DNA of 64,000 nucleotides from SB15 sp964639245 (lineage in GTDB: Bacteria > Chloroflexota > Anaerolineae > Aggregatilineales > J027): assembly GCA_964639245.1 (NCBI GenBank), contig CAZXCU010000011.1, positions 129,822-193,821 on the forward strand. The letters are read 5' to 3'. Numbering within the stretch: position 1 is the stretch's first letter; every line of letters starts with the position of its first letter. Below are positions 7,867 to 17,058 of this stretch, piece after piece. A program made the position numbers and the translations under genes. Below the pieces are notes generated by a model. It saw only the letters and a program-made list of their open reading frames with translations, searched no databases and was not told where the DNA came from.

Positions 7867-9175
7867 TTTCTTGTCCGCTATACCCGCGCCCTACCCCACG
7901 ATAGGTGAATCCGTAGCTTTTCATCAGGGCAGGTTCGTACATATTGCGCCCATCAATCAAAATGGGTTCGCGCATCAACTCTTTGATTTTCCGCATATCG
8001 AGTTGTTTAAATTCATTCCAAGGCGCTAACACAATAAGCGCATCGGCATCTTTTGCCAATTCCAGCGCATCTTGGGTCATTTCCATATAGGGCATAATCT
8101 TACTGGCATTTTCCATTGCTACCGGGTCATAGCCGCGTACTTTTGCCCCGCGTCCGTTCAAGTAATCTCCAATGGTGATGGAGGGTGCTTCACGCATATC
8201 ATCGGTATCTTGTTTGAAAGCCAAGCCCAACAGCCCGATATTTTTGCCTTTGACAGATCCCCAGAGGCTTTCCAACTTTAAAATTACCTGTTTACGCTGG
8301 AAATCGTTAATTTGCATGACCGCTTCAAGCAATTGCGGATGCGTGCCATGCACTTGTGCCATATGTGCCAGCGCTTTGACATCTTTGGGGAAACATGACC
8401 CACCGTAGCCGACCCCCGCTTCAAGGAAAGCCGCCCCGATGCGTTTGTCGTAGCCCATACCGGTGGCAACTTCTTTGACATCTGCGCCCAAAGTTTCGCA
8501 AATATTGGCGATTTCGTTGATAAAGCTGATTTTGGTAGCAAGGAAGGCATTCGACGCATATTTAATCATTTCGGCGGTGCGTAAATCCGTCACCACAATT
8601 GGCGCACGCAACGGCAGGTGCAGTTGTGCGACTCGATCTGCCGCTTCCAAATCGGTTGAACCGAGAACGGTGCGGTCTGGATTGAAAAAGTCCCGCACGG
8701 CTGACCCTTCGCGCAGAAATTCGGGGCAGCTGACCACCGAAAATTTAATCGGGTTGGGTTGATTTTCGCGGATAATATCAGCAACCCAATCGCCTGTTCC
8801 CACAGGAACGGTAGATTTATTAATGATAATGAGGGGTTGTTTCATCATCTTAGCAATGGATTCGGCTGCCATCCGCACATATTGCAAATCGGCTTCGCCA
8901 TCCACGCCAGAAGGGGTTCCCACGCAAATAAAGACAAATTCGGCATCTTCGAGCGCTTCTTCATACGAAGTAGTAAAGCTCAACCGTCCGACTTTAATAT
9001 TGCGTTCGACCACTTCCTTTAAGCCCGGTTCGTAAATGGGCAAAATGGCCTGACGTAGATTTTTGATGCGGTCTTCATTGATGTCTAAGGCGCGAACACG
9101 GTTTCCTAAATCGGCAAAGGCGGTGCCGGTCACGAGACCTACATAGCCAACCCCAACGACACAGATATTACGCAT
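7859..9175 (-). CDS. ugd: UDP-glucose 6-dehydrogenase
   Basis: A 438-residue enzyme oxidising UDP-glucose to UDP-glucuronate with two NAD+. It has the N-terminal Rossmann motif VVGVGYVGLVTG, VGTPSG, NKSTVPVGTG, CPEFLREGSA and the catalytic-cysteine segment GVGYGGSCFPKDV, then the C-terminal UDP-binding domain (LGLAFKQDTDDMREAPS). The ATG at 9175 follows AAGGATAAAGAACC; the frame is open further upstream but that would run into the lipoprotein gene. It supplies an activated sugar acid for the surface-polysaccharide or glycolipid functions suggested by the neighbours upstream. Confidence 0.95.
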   Translation of the reverse strand: MRNICVVGVGYVGLVTGTAFADLGNRVRALDINEDRIKNLRQAILPIYEPGLKEVVERNIKVGRLSFTTSYEEALEDAEFVFICVGTPSGVDGEADLQYVRMAAESIAKMMKQPLIIINKSTVPVGTGDWVADIIRENQPNPIKFSVVSCPEFLREGSAVRDFFNPDRTVLGSTDLEAADRVAQLHLPLRAPIVVTDLRTAEMIKYASNAFLATKISFINEIANICETLGADVKEVATGMGYDKRIGAAFLEAGVGYGGSCFPKDVKALAHMAQVHGTHPQLLEAVMQINDFQRKQVILKLESLWGSVKGKNIGLLGLAFKQDTDDMREAPSITIGDYLNGRGAKVRGYDPVAMENASKIMPYMEMTQDALELAKDADALIVLAPWNEFKQLDMRKIKELMREPILIDGRNMYEPALMKSYGFTYRGVGRGYSGQENE

Positions 9176-9182
9176 TGGTTCT

Positions 9183-10079
9183 TTATCCTTCTGAACACTC
9201 TGATAGATTTTCGACGACGCGGAGGCGTTTTTCCGAACTGACGGTTGTCCCCCGCCATGCAGCACGGTCAATTAAAAATGTACCGTCTGGCTGTTCGGTC
9301 AAGCCGTCTTTGTCATTTGTATAGACAAACGTTACCCAATAATCGCCCGCAGGCAGCCCAAGACCCGTGGGCGAAAATGCGATGCCGGACTCCGGCCCTA
9401 AACTCTGAACCCACAAGCCCAGATCATCTTCTTCTTGCACAAAAGTTGTATTCGGGGCTAATTCAACAAAATCACTTCGCAACTGTGGTTCTTGAATCGC
9501 CAAGCGCGGCCCCACCGGGCTGTTGTTGATGCTCAACATCCACAGACCATTTTTATAAAAATACAATGCCCCATTCGAGACATTGATGACTTCCAGTGTA
9601 AAAGGAATAAATTCGCCTGCGACCCCACATTCCGCTTCAAAACGCAGCGTCACGAACAGGTCGCCGTTGTCTTGCAGCGCCTTAATTTCCGCACTATTGG
9701 AGGTTGGTGTAGCTTGCGGAATCGGAGTTTCGGTGGGGGTTTCAGGGATAGCGGTGTGGGTCGGCGCAAGTGTAACCGTGGGTTGAATCGCTGATTCAAT
9801 GATTTCTTCGGTGGCTTCCTGAGTGGCCTCTGATAGATTTTCGGTGGCTTCTGCCGTAAGTTCCTCAGTTGGTTCGCGTGTGGGTGGTTCGGTAGGAGCA
9901 GGTGAAGCCGTGAAGGTGACCCGGATATTCGCCGCAATTTGCGATGGCTCAAGCGTAACATCGGTTTTGGGCGCAGGATCATCGGCTGCATTACATGCCG
10001 CCAAAAATACGAACAAGAGTGAAAAAAGGTAAAAAATCCCGCTCCGCTTGAGGAGATGGGTGGATTTTCTAGCTCTCAT
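9183..10079 (-). CDS. lipoprotein with Thr/Glu/Pro-rich linker and unknown C-terminal domain
   Basis: A 298-residue predicted lipoprotein. The signal peptide ends in the lipobox LAAC (Cys29), then a low-complexity linker rich in T, P and E (to about residue 150) leads to a ~145-residue beta-rich domain (VTLRFEAECGVAGEF, LPAGDYWVTFVYTNDKDG). That domain holds two Cys and resembles extracellular sandwich folds, but no family was recognised. The start ATG at 10079 overlaps the preceding stop (ATGA); upstream in-frame sequence lies inside the oxidoreductase gene. It is probably surface-exposed and made with the surface-glycan genes around it. Confidence 0.82.
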   Translation of the reverse strand: MRARKSTHLLKRSGIFYLFSLLFVFLAACNAADDPAPKTDVTLEPSQIAANIRVTFTASPAPTEPPTREPTEELTAEATENLSEATQEATEEIIESAIQPTVTLAPTHTAIPETPTETPIPQATPTSNSAEIKALQDNGDLFVTLRFEAECGVAGEFIPFTLEVINVSNGALYFYKNGLWMLSINNSPVGPRLAIQEPQLRSDFVELAPNTTFVQEEDDLGLWVQSLGPESGIAFSPTGLGLPAGDYWVTFVYTNDKDGLTEQPDGTFLIDRAAWRGTTVSSEKRLRVVENLSECSEG

Positions 10080-11389
10080 TTCAAATCCTCCCCCACCAAG
10101 CGTGCTGCCCGCCGTCCAATTTCCACTGCGTAATTTGTCCCTCTGTCCCAAGGATACACCTGACTCATGCTTGCCCAATAAATTCCCTGAATGGGGGTGC
10201 GCAAATCGGGGATATTCTGGCTGTGATTCACCGTCGGTAAGGGTTGGGCGTAGGGAGCGCGAAAAACCCACCAGCGCCGTATCCAATCGGAGGCAAACTG
10301 TGGATTCACTTTTTGAAGCGATGCGGTAAAAAGCTGCATCAGATCATCGTCGTTCATATGAAAGTAGCGATGGTCAGGCAGCACATAATCCCCCAGATAC
10401 ACCAGATGATCATTGCCAAAATGGGCTTTATCCATGTAATTGGTATGCTCGACAATCGCCAGAATAGGAAATTCATTCTGAGCTTTATCGGGCGTTTCAG
10501 CAGGTAAACTCAGCCAGTAGGTGCCATTCGTCATGACTTGCTGTTTGAGCGCAAGAATCACCACCACCGCGCCCATGCTGCGTAATTGGCTCACTTTTTG
10601 GGCGTAGCTGCCCTGTAGGGTTGGAACAAGTTTGAGGAGCAAACGCGGCGAAGTTGTGCTAATGACCGCATCAAAAACTTGCGGCCCATTGGCAGCCTCG
10701 ACTTTAATTTTTCCGTCGGCTTGTTTTTCAATACACTGAACGGGCGTGTTAAAGTGAAATTTTACGCCTTTGTGGGTCAATGCCTCCGCCAAATCCTGTA
10801 AAAAGCGTTGAAACCCACCTTCATACGTACCGAGTCGGGTGGTGCGGCTGTGCAAACGCGCCCACATCCACGCCATGTTTGCTTCCTGATAGAACTCACC
10901 GAATTTGCCGATGAGCAAAGGCCGCCACATTTTTTCGTAGAGCGCATCCCCAAAATACCGTCGCAGCCATTCATCGGCGGTGTATTTTTCCATCCAGCGC
11001 CAATTCTTGCCAAGCCGTAAATACAGCATGACCAACCCAAAGCGAATTTTTTCAGGCCATGTCAAAAAAGGGGTGGTCAGGGCGCTGACTGCCCCATCAA
11101 TCTGGATGAAATTGCCCTTTGCCCACAGGGAAGTTTTGGGACGGGGGAATAAAATTTTATGCCGCACCCCCAGTTCATCCGCCAGTTGCAATAAATCTGC
11201 ATCGGATTGAAACCAGTGATGATAGAATTTTTCCAGTGTCCATTCCCAGCTTTCATCCTGAAAACCGGCTGCCAGCCCGCCCACCTGTCCTTCAGATTCA
11301 AAAAGTGTGGCGGTATGTCCCTGTAAACTGAGTTCCCAAGCGGCTGAGAGTCCGGCTGCACCTGCACCGATGATTGCAATATGTGCCAT
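10076..11389 (-). CDS. FAD-dependent oxidoreductase (amine oxidase/UDP-galactopyranose mutase-like fold)
   Basis: A 437-residue flavoprotein with the N-terminal dinucleotide motif AIIGAGAAGLSAAWEL followed by the GG motif GQVGGLAAGF and a C-terminal FAD-contact segment GIYWASMSQVYPWDRGTN. It belongs to the broad amine-oxidase/protoporphyrinogen-oxidase-like group whose members often sit beside glycosyltransferases. The stop of the flippase-like gene and this ATG directly adjoin (11390/11389), and its own TGA overlaps the lipoprotein start. A role in modifying a lipid-linked or nucleotide sugar is inferred from context only. Confidence 0.85.
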   Translation of the reverse strand: MAHIAIIGAGAAGLSAAWELSLQGHTATLFESEGQVGGLAAGFQDESWEWTLEKFYHHWFQSDADLLQLADELGVRHKILFPRPKTSLWAKGNFIQIDGAVSALTTPFLTWPEKIRFGLVMLYLRLGKNWRWMEKYTADEWLRRYFGDALYEKMWRPLLIGKFGEFYQEANMAWMWARLHSRTTRLGTYEGGFQRFLQDLAEALTHKGVKFHFNTPVQCIEKQADGKIKVEAANGPQVFDAVISTTSPRLLLKLVPTLQGSYAQKVSQLRSMGAVVVILALKQQVMTNGTYWLSLPAETPDKAQNEFPILAIVEHTNYMDKAHFGNDHLVYLGDYVLPDHRYFHMNDDDLMQLFTASLQKVNPQFASDWIRRWWVFRAPYAQPLPTVNHSQNIPDLRTPIQGIYWASMSQVYPWDRGTNYAVEIGRRAARLVGEDLK

Positions 11390-12400
11390 TTACGCGGCTA
11401 ACTCCGATTCTTTGAGTTGTGATGCCCGATTCAAGTCGCTCCACTTTAAGCCCTGCCGTGCCAAAAATAAAAATCCTGCCAGGGTGACAGGCAGCCACAG
11501 GACAAGGTGCATGATGATGGCATACGCGCCAGCATCTTCTTTATCAATCCCGAAGGCGGTTAAGGTCACACCCACCGCCAGATGAAATGACCCTACATAA
11601 CCCGGCGCAGATGGAATGATGGTGGTCAGGTTGGCAAAACCCATTGCCAGCATCAGTACCCAGAAGGACACCTCAAAATTAAAGGCGTGCAATACAATCC
11701 AATAGGTGCTGGCTTCCACGCCCCAACTGGCTAAAGAAGCAAACCATGTCAAAAATAATAAGCGCGGTGTGCGGAGCGTTTCTAGCCCCTTCATAAAATG
11801 TTCTGCCAGCCCCAGCACTTTTTCTTGCAGGGCTGTTGAGGGAATAACAGTAGTAATGATGCGCGTATAGAGTTTTTGGGCTTGTTGCGGACGCAGGGCC
11901 AGCGCGAAAAAAACCGCTAATCCGCCAAAAAACAGGGGAGTCGTCACATAAATCACCGTTCGCAGGGCAGGTTCATCAAATTTGACGAACAACAGCGCCG
12001 AAAAAATAAAAGTCAGCAGCACCAAACCATCAAAAATACGTTCGACCAGAATCGTTGCCAGACTGGGCGCATAATGAATCTGCTCGTTGCGTTTTAAGAT
12101 ATATGCCCGCACCAATTCCCCGATTCTGGCGGGATAAATATTGTTGCCCATATATCCAATAATCACGATGGGAAAAAGGCGGTTGGGGTGAACATCTTTG
12201 AGAGGCCGCAGCAAGTATGACCAGCGCCATGTCAGGATATAGGCGGCGATAAAATAAACTGCCGCAGCCACCAGTAGCCAACCCGCTTGAATTGAGCGCA
12301 TCGTTTCAAGCAGCAGGTCACGGTCAAGCTGTTGCAATCCAAGCCACACAAAAAATGCGCTGATACCCAAACCCAACGCAAAAGTTAGCCAGCGCCGCAC
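11390..12400 (-). CDS. flippase-like membrane protein (LPG synthase TM/UPF0104 family)
   Basis: A 336-residue polytopic protein with about eight membrane helices and the family signatures YILTWRWSYLLRPL, GYMGNNIYPARIGELVRAY and ATILVERIFDGLVL. Members of this family (AglD/MprF-N-like) are linked to lipid or glycolipid translocation and glycosylation. Start is GTG at 12400, preceded by GAGGATGGC. It is the first gene of the minus-strand operon reaching to 5280, which also carries an FAD oxidoreductase and UDP-glucose dehydrogenase. Substrate unknown. Confidence 0.88.
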   Translation of the reverse strand: MRRWLTFALGLGISAFFVWLGLQQLDRDLLLETMRSIQAGWLLVAAAVYFIAAYILTWRWSYLLRPLKDVHPNRLFPIVIIGYMGNNIYPARIGELVRAYILKRNEQIHYAPSLATILVERIFDGLVLLTFIFSALLFVKFDEPALRTVIYVTTPLFFGGLAVFFALALRPQQAQKLYTRIITTVIPSTALQEKVLGLAEHFMKGLETLRTPRLLFLTWFASLASWGVEASTYWIVLHAFNFEVSFWVLMLAMGFANLTTIIPSAPGYVGSFHLAVGVTLTAFGIDKEDAGAYAIIMHLVLWLPVTLAGFLFLARQGLKWSDLNRASQLKESELAA

Positions 12401-12484
12401 GCCATCCTCATCAATAATATGTTTTTTCCAGAGGGCATTGTATCACAGTCTGTAGGGCAGTGGATGTGAATTTTTCACTCATCT

Positions 12485-13696
12485 TTATTTATCTGTTAGG
12501 ACACGGCTTTTGGTATAGGTCAGAATCGACTCTAACTGTTCCCGCGAGGCAGGAAAACCGACACCCTGTGCCAGCGTTTCGCGCCCACCGCCACGATTTG
12601 TTCCCAATGTCTGCAAAGCGGCTTGAAAAAGCGGGCGCACATCGACCCCGGAATCGGTTGAAGCGCCAAAAACCATATGCGCTTTTTCGCCGGGTAGAGC
12701 CAGCAATACAACCGTATTTGGTTTCTGGATTAAATACCCCGCCAACCCCTGTAATTCCGTAGTTTCCCGATTTTCCATGAGTTCGGCAATGACGATTTTT
12801 GTATAGGATGTATTCTGGGCAGCTTTTTGCCATAGTGACTCGGCTTCCAATTCTAATAGCTGGCTTTTGAGCTGTTTAAGGTCTTTATGCAGGCTTTTAT
12901 TTTCTTCCTGCAAACGCTGCATCGCGTCTGGCACTTCCCAATAGCCTACCGTTAAATCGGAGGCCAATTGCAGCAGCACCTTATTTTTCAGCCGATAGTC
13001 CTCAAGGCTGCGCTGTCCGCACATAAATTCTAGGCGTGTGCCATTTTTCCGTTTTTCGACACGAATAATTTTGATTTGACCGATTTCTCCCGCGTTTTGG
13101 ACATGCGTTCCTGCACAGGCACACCGATCAAAATCTTTAATTTCGACCACCCGCACCGCGCCCGTGACTTTTTCAGACAGTTTTCTCAGCGATAAATCTG
13201 CCAGTTCTTCAGCCAAAGGAAACCAGCCCCGTACCGCCCGATTTTCCGCGATAACTTGGTTGCTCAGATTTTCTATCGCATCAAGCTCGGCAAGGGGAAT
13301 ATCCGCCCTGTCGAGGTCAATGGTCAGAGAATTTTCAGTAAGGTGAAATCCGACGGTGTTGGCCTCCAAAACCAGTTCAAAAGCGCGGCTTAAAATATGC
13401 TGTCCGGTGTGCTGGCGCATAAAATCAAAACGACGCAACCAATCAATTTCGCCCCTGACCTGTTCACCAAGTGGCAGCGCTTCCACCACATGCAGCACCT
13501 TATTTTCTTGGGTGATGACATCCACCACACCCGTTTCATTGAGTTTCCCTACATCATTGGGCTGCCCCCCGCCTGTCGGATAAAAATAGGTAGCATCTAA
13601 AATGACGGCTGGGCGACCTTCATAGGTGGTTTGTTCTACAATACGGGTATCAAAGGCGGTGATATAGGCATTTTCATAGTAAAGTCGGTGAGTCAT
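12485..13696 (-). CDS. alanyl-tRNA editing protein (AlaX-L type with DHHA1 domain)
   Basis: A 403-residue stand-alone relative of the AlaRS editing domain, expected to hydrolyse mischarged Ser-tRNA(Ala). The N-terminal beta-barrel segment has YFYPTGGGQPND, the zinc-binding editing site is RQHTGQHILS plus CACAGTHVQNAGEIG, a coiled coil spans about 265-300, and a DHHA1-type domain ends with NRGGGRETLAQGVG. No aminoacylation domain is present, so it is the trans-editing factor rather than AlaRS. Start ATG at 13696 is divergent from the beta-propeller gene. Confidence 0.92.
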   Translation of the reverse strand: MTHRLYYENAYITAFDTRIVEQTTYEGRPAVILDATYFYPTGGGQPNDVGKLNETGVVDVITQENKVLHVVEALPLGEQVRGEIDWLRRFDFMRQHTGQHILSRAFELVLEANTVGFHLTENSLTIDLDRADIPLAELDAIENLSNQVIAENRAVRGWFPLAEELADLSLRKLSEKVTGAVRVVEIKDFDRCACAGTHVQNAGEIGQIKIIRVEKRKNGTRLEFMCGQRSLEDYRLKNKVLLQLASDLTVGYWEVPDAMQRLQEENKSLHKDLKQLKSQLLELEAESLWQKAAQNTSYTKIVIAELMENRETTELQGLAGYLIQKPNTVVLLALPGEKAHMVFGASTDSGVDVRPLFQAALQTLGTNRGGGRETLAQGVGFPASREQLESILTYTKSRVLTDK

Positions 13697-13747
13697 CCGC
13701 TATCCGTTTCGCTATGGGGTATCGGCTATAATATCACGACAAGGGTG

Positions 13748-14737
13748 ATGAAAAAAATGCGTTTCTTGATTCTCATTGCGGGTGGGGTACTGCTTGTCAC
13801 ATCGCTAGTCATGGGGATTGCTCGACGTGCCGACCCGCAGTCCCCGTATATCACATTTGTTCATGAAAATAATTTGTTCAAAGTACGGCCTGATGGCAGC
13901 CGACTACAAAGGCTCACTACCGGCTACTATGAGGAAGGCTCTCATGCGTGGTCGCCGGATGGCAAATGGATTGCCTTTGCCAGCTATCGGGATGGGGGAT
14001 TGGAAATTTATAAAATGCGTCCGAATGGCAAAACCATCCAGCGTTTGACGGATGGGGAAGGCAGTCGCAGCACGCCCAATTGGTCGCCAGATAGCCAAGA
14101 TCTCATTTTTGACGGGCGGCATCTGCGAAACTGGCAGCTTTATCAATTGCCTGCCGATGCCAGCACCCCTCCCACACAAATCACACAAGCCAGTGACGGC
14201 GCAACCTTTCCGGCGGTTTCCCCGGATGGCAAATGGATTGCCTTTATTACCAATCCGGGCAATGACGAACCCCTCCTTTATCTCCGCTCATGGGATGGCA
14301 GTAGCTATCGTCAAGTCAATGCACCCACCAGCAGCGCCTATCTCCCTGCTTGGAGTCCTGACAGCCAAACCCTGCTGATTTCGGTCAACATTCGTTCCGT
14401 TTACAGCACCCTGTACCAACTTAAAATCACCGATTCCGCCATTGAAGGTGTGCCTTTTCCTACTTCCTTACCCTCTGACACGAGTTTAATTTTTCCGAGT
14501 TGGTCGCCGGATGGTAACTGGATTGCATTTATCGGGATGCGAAGCGGCACTGCGTACCTCTATAAAATGCGGGTGGATGGCAGTGATTTACAGCGCGTGA
14601 CCGACATAGACCGCAATATCTGGTTTCCACGCTGGTCGCCTATTATAGATTTACGCTGGCAAGTCGTCTATAATATTGCTATCGGCCTGAGCTTAGTTTT
14701 GAGCAGCCTCACATGGAGCAAATTTCGTGCAATATAG
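13748..14737 (+). CDS. membrane-anchored TolB-like beta-propeller protein
   Basis: A 329-residue protein with an N-terminal membrane anchor (FLILIAGGVLLVTSLVMGI) and five PD40/TolB-type blades, each marked by SPDG or SPDS (SPDGKWIAFASY, SPDSQDLIF, SPDGKWIAFITN, SPDSQTLLIS, SPDGNWIAFIG). A second hydrophobic stretch (YNIAIGLSLVLSSL) ends the protein, so both termini may be in the membrane. The ATG at 13748 follows AAGGGTG closely; ATG 13757 is an alternative with better spacing. A TATAAT at 13728-13733 may belong to its promoter. The end overlaps holB by 11 bases. Ligand unknown. Confidence 0.83.
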   Translation: MKKMRFLILIAGGVLLVTSLVMGIARRADPQSPYITFVHENNLFKVRPDGSRLQRLTTGYYEEGSHAWSPDGKWIAFASYRDGGLEIYKMRPNGKTIQRLTDGEGSRSTPNWSPDSQDLIFDGRHLRNWQLYQLPADASTPPTQITQASDGATFPAVSPDGKWIAFITNPGNDEPLLYLRSWDGSSYRQVNAPTSSAYLPAWSPDSQTLLISVNIRSVYSTLYQLKITDSAIEGVPFPTSLPSDTSLIFPSWSPDGNWIAFIGMRSGTAYLYKMRVDGSDLQRVTDIDRNIWFPRWSPIIDLRWQVVYNIAIGLSLVLSSLTWSKFRAI

Positions 14738-15728
14738 TGCAGTAAATTGGCCTGTTCTTGGGCATGATTGGGCGGTTGACTTGATGACCACCGCTTTTAA
14801 TAGCCAGCGTACCCGCCATGCGTATCTCATTACCGGGCCGTCCTCCATTGGTAAAACGGCAGTTGCCCGTGCGCTTGCCATGTCGTTCAACTGTACAGCG
14901 GAATCAGGCCGTCCCTGTGGGGTTTGCCGTGCCTGCACTTTAATCACCAAAGGTAGTCATCCCGATATGATGACGATTGAGGCGGAACGGGTTGGCGGCA
15001 CGCTCAAAATTGACCAAATCCGCGAGATGCAGCGGATTGTTTCCTTACGCCCTTATGAAGCCCAAAACCGGATTGTTATTTTGCGCCGCTTCCATGAAGC
15101 CAATCTCGCCGCCCAGAATGCGTTGCTCAAAACGCTTGAAGAACCCCCAAACAATGTCAAATTGATTCTCACGGCGGATGATGCCAGTTTGCTGCTGCCT
15201 ACCATTCGTTCGCGCTGCCAACCCTTGCCTTTAAAACCCCTGCGAATCGAGGAAGTGCAGCACGCGCTAGAAAAACAGGCAAATGTCCCCCCTGACCAGG
15301 CGGCTTTGCTGGCTCACCTTTCCGGCGGACGCATCGGCTGGGCGATTCGTGCTATCCAAGATGAAGAAACCCTTACCCTTCGGAATGAATCAATCGAGTT
15401 GCTGGAAAATTTGCTGGAAAGCCCGCGCCGTGTCCGGTTTGAATATGCGGAAACACTGGCAAAGGACAAAGACAAATTGCATGAAATTTTGCAGTTATGG
15501 CAATCCTATTGGCGGGATACCTTTTTGATGGTCAACGGCAGTCCGTCATGGGTCAGCAATATAGATCGCCAAGCCTTCCTAGCGAATCTGGTCAAGTGGT
15601 TTTCGCCTGATATCTTTTTAAAGGCACTCACCGCCACCCGCCGCACCATGCACTATATCAACCGGAATGTGAATACCCGGTTAGCCATGGAAGTGCTGTT
15701 GCTGGATTATCCCATTGTAAAAAAATAA
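14727..15728 (+). CDS. holB: DNA polymerase III subunit delta'
   Basis: A 333-residue clamp-loader subunit of the AAA+ fold. It shows a modified Walker A (TGPSSIGKTAVA), a zinc module with the CGVCRAC cluster preceded by further Cys residues, the LLKTLEEPP motif and the arginine-finger SRC motif (TIRSRCQPLPL). Length matches HolB. The frame begins with GTG at 14727, with GGAG nine bases upstream, inside the end of the preceding gene. It works in loading the sliding clamp during replication. Confidence 0.9.
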   Translation: MQYSAVNWPVLGHDWAVDLMTTAFNSQRTRHAYLITGPSSIGKTAVARALAMSFNCTAESGRPCGVCRACTLITKGSHPDMMTIEAERVGGTLKIDQIREMQRIVSLRPYEAQNRIVILRRFHEANLAAQNALLKTLEEPPNNVKLILTADDASLLLPTIRSRCQPLPLKPLRIEEVQHALEKQANVPPDQAALLAHLSGGRIGWAIRAIQDEETLTLRNESIELLENLLESPRRVRFEYAETLAKDKDKLHEILQLWQSYWRDTFLMVNGSPSWVSNIDRQAFLANLVKWFSPDIFLKALTATRRTMHYINRNVNTRLAMEVLLLDYPIVKK

Positions 15729-15820
15729 AACGCTGATTTCGACCTTAATCCGAACAAATTTTTACGCCAGCGAAGGCAAATTTAGAGTAGGATTCACTCC
15801 AGCAGACAGGAGATTTTTCC

Positions 15821-17029
15821 TTGCGACGATTCTGGCTACTCATTTTGCTGCTCCTCGTGACGGCTTGCGAAAGCAGCGACAAAAAAAATACGGTTTCCCC
15901 CGTACAAGGGAACGACAATGCACAGTTAGAAACTGCATGGCGACCCGCCAGCGAACGCATTACGGGTGAAAATGCCTTTCAATTACAGCTGGTCGGGGTA
16001 CTCAATGGGCATCGTGGTACCGTTTTTGAAACCACCCTCAACGACAACAGCCAGCGCTATGTCACGCTTGGCGGAGATGAGCAAACGGTGGTCTGGAATC
16101 TGGCAAGTGGGCGTTCTGTTGCCAGTTTGCAAGATGCCGAATTACGTGCCATCCAATTTCTTTCGGATGATGAAACATACCTAGCGTTGGATGGCAAAAA
16201 CAATCTTTCCAAGCGCAGTGTGGTAGACATCGAATCTGTCCAGCAGATTCCTGCCCATGAACAGCGCTATTCTGCATGGGCAATTTCACCGGATGAAACA
16301 CTGGTTGCAGTGGGTGGGATTGATGGTATTGTCAATCTTTATCGCCTTGCCACGCTTGAACCTGTCACCAATTTTATTGCCCATCACGGTGGCTTTGCGA
16401 TTGATGCACTCTATTTTTCACCCAGTGGCAATATTCTCTATACCGTTGGGGCCGATGAAATCATTCGCAGTTGGAACACCACCACATGGGACATCATCAG
16501 CGAACTTGAGGACAATGTGCTTTCCCTCTTTGGCACAGCCACCACCCCGGATGGCACAAAATTAGCCGTTGCCCGTGCCGAACGCATGAATATTTATGAC
16601 ACCAACACCGGTGAGTTATTAACCACGTTTGACATTCCCACCTTTAGTGCGATTTCCGTGATGAAATTTTCATCCGATGGGGCATGGCTGGCGATGGGAG
16701 GCAACATTGACAGTGTGGTCATTTTTGACATCAGCACCGGGGATATGGTGATTGCGCTGCCGGGACATAGCGATGATTTCGTCGATCTGGCTTTTTCCGA
16801 AGCCCATGACCTCATCGTCACCGGGTTGGGTGGGGGGAACGCCTTTTTATGGGATTTGCGCGGTCTGCTTGCGGGCAATCCCGATTCACAGCAGGTACAG
16901 ATTCCCAAAGCTGTTTTGCAGCAGGTCAAAGGCTTGCAACTGCATAAAGTGGATTGGACAACCGATGGCACAAAAATCATGCTGATTGACCGTCGTGGGC
17001 CAATTTATGTTTTAGGAATCCCGGAATAA
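15821..17029 (+). CDS. WD40-repeat lipoprotein
   Basis: A 402-residue predicted lipoprotein. The signal peptide ends in LVTAC (Cys16), and the rest consists of WD40-like blades (YVTLGGDEQTVVWNLASG, LYTVGADEIIRSWNT, LIVTGLGGGNAFLWDLRG), enough for one seven-bladed propeller. The start is TTG at 15821 with AGGAG ten bases upstream. It follows holB after 92 bases and faces the convergent trxB. Likely an extracytoplasmic scaffold; binding partner unknown. Confidence 0.87.
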   Translation: MRRFWLLILLLLVTACESSDKKNTVSPVQGNDNAQLETAWRPASERITGENAFQLQLVGVLNGHRGTVFETTLNDNSQRYVTLGGDEQTVVWNLASGRSVASLQDAELRAIQFLSDDETYLALDGKNNLSKRSVVDIESVQQIPAHEQRYSAWAISPDETLVAVGGIDGIVNLYRLATLEPVTNFIAHHGGFAIDALYFSPSGNILYTVGADEIIRSWNTTTWDIISELEDNVLSLFGTATTPDGTKLAVARAERMNIYDTNTGELLTTFDIPTFSAISVMKFSSDGAWLAMGGNIDSVVIFDISTGDMVIALPGHSDDFVDLAFSEAHDLIVTGLGGGNAFLWDLRGLLAGNPDSQQVQIPKAVLQQVKGLQLHKVDWTTDGTKIMLIDRRGPIYVLGIPE

Positions 17030-17032
17030 AAA

Positions 17033-17053
17033 ATGGGCGGTCATCCCGCCCAT
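17033..17053 (-). terminator. Rho-independent terminator of trxB
   Basis: ATGGGCGG and CCGCCCAT form an 8-bp stem with a 5-base loop. On the minus strand it is followed by TTTTTTATTCC, so it ends trxB transcription. On the plus strand there is no T-run, though the stem may still affect the WD40 transcript. Confidence 0.75.
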
Positions 17054-17058
17054 CTGCC

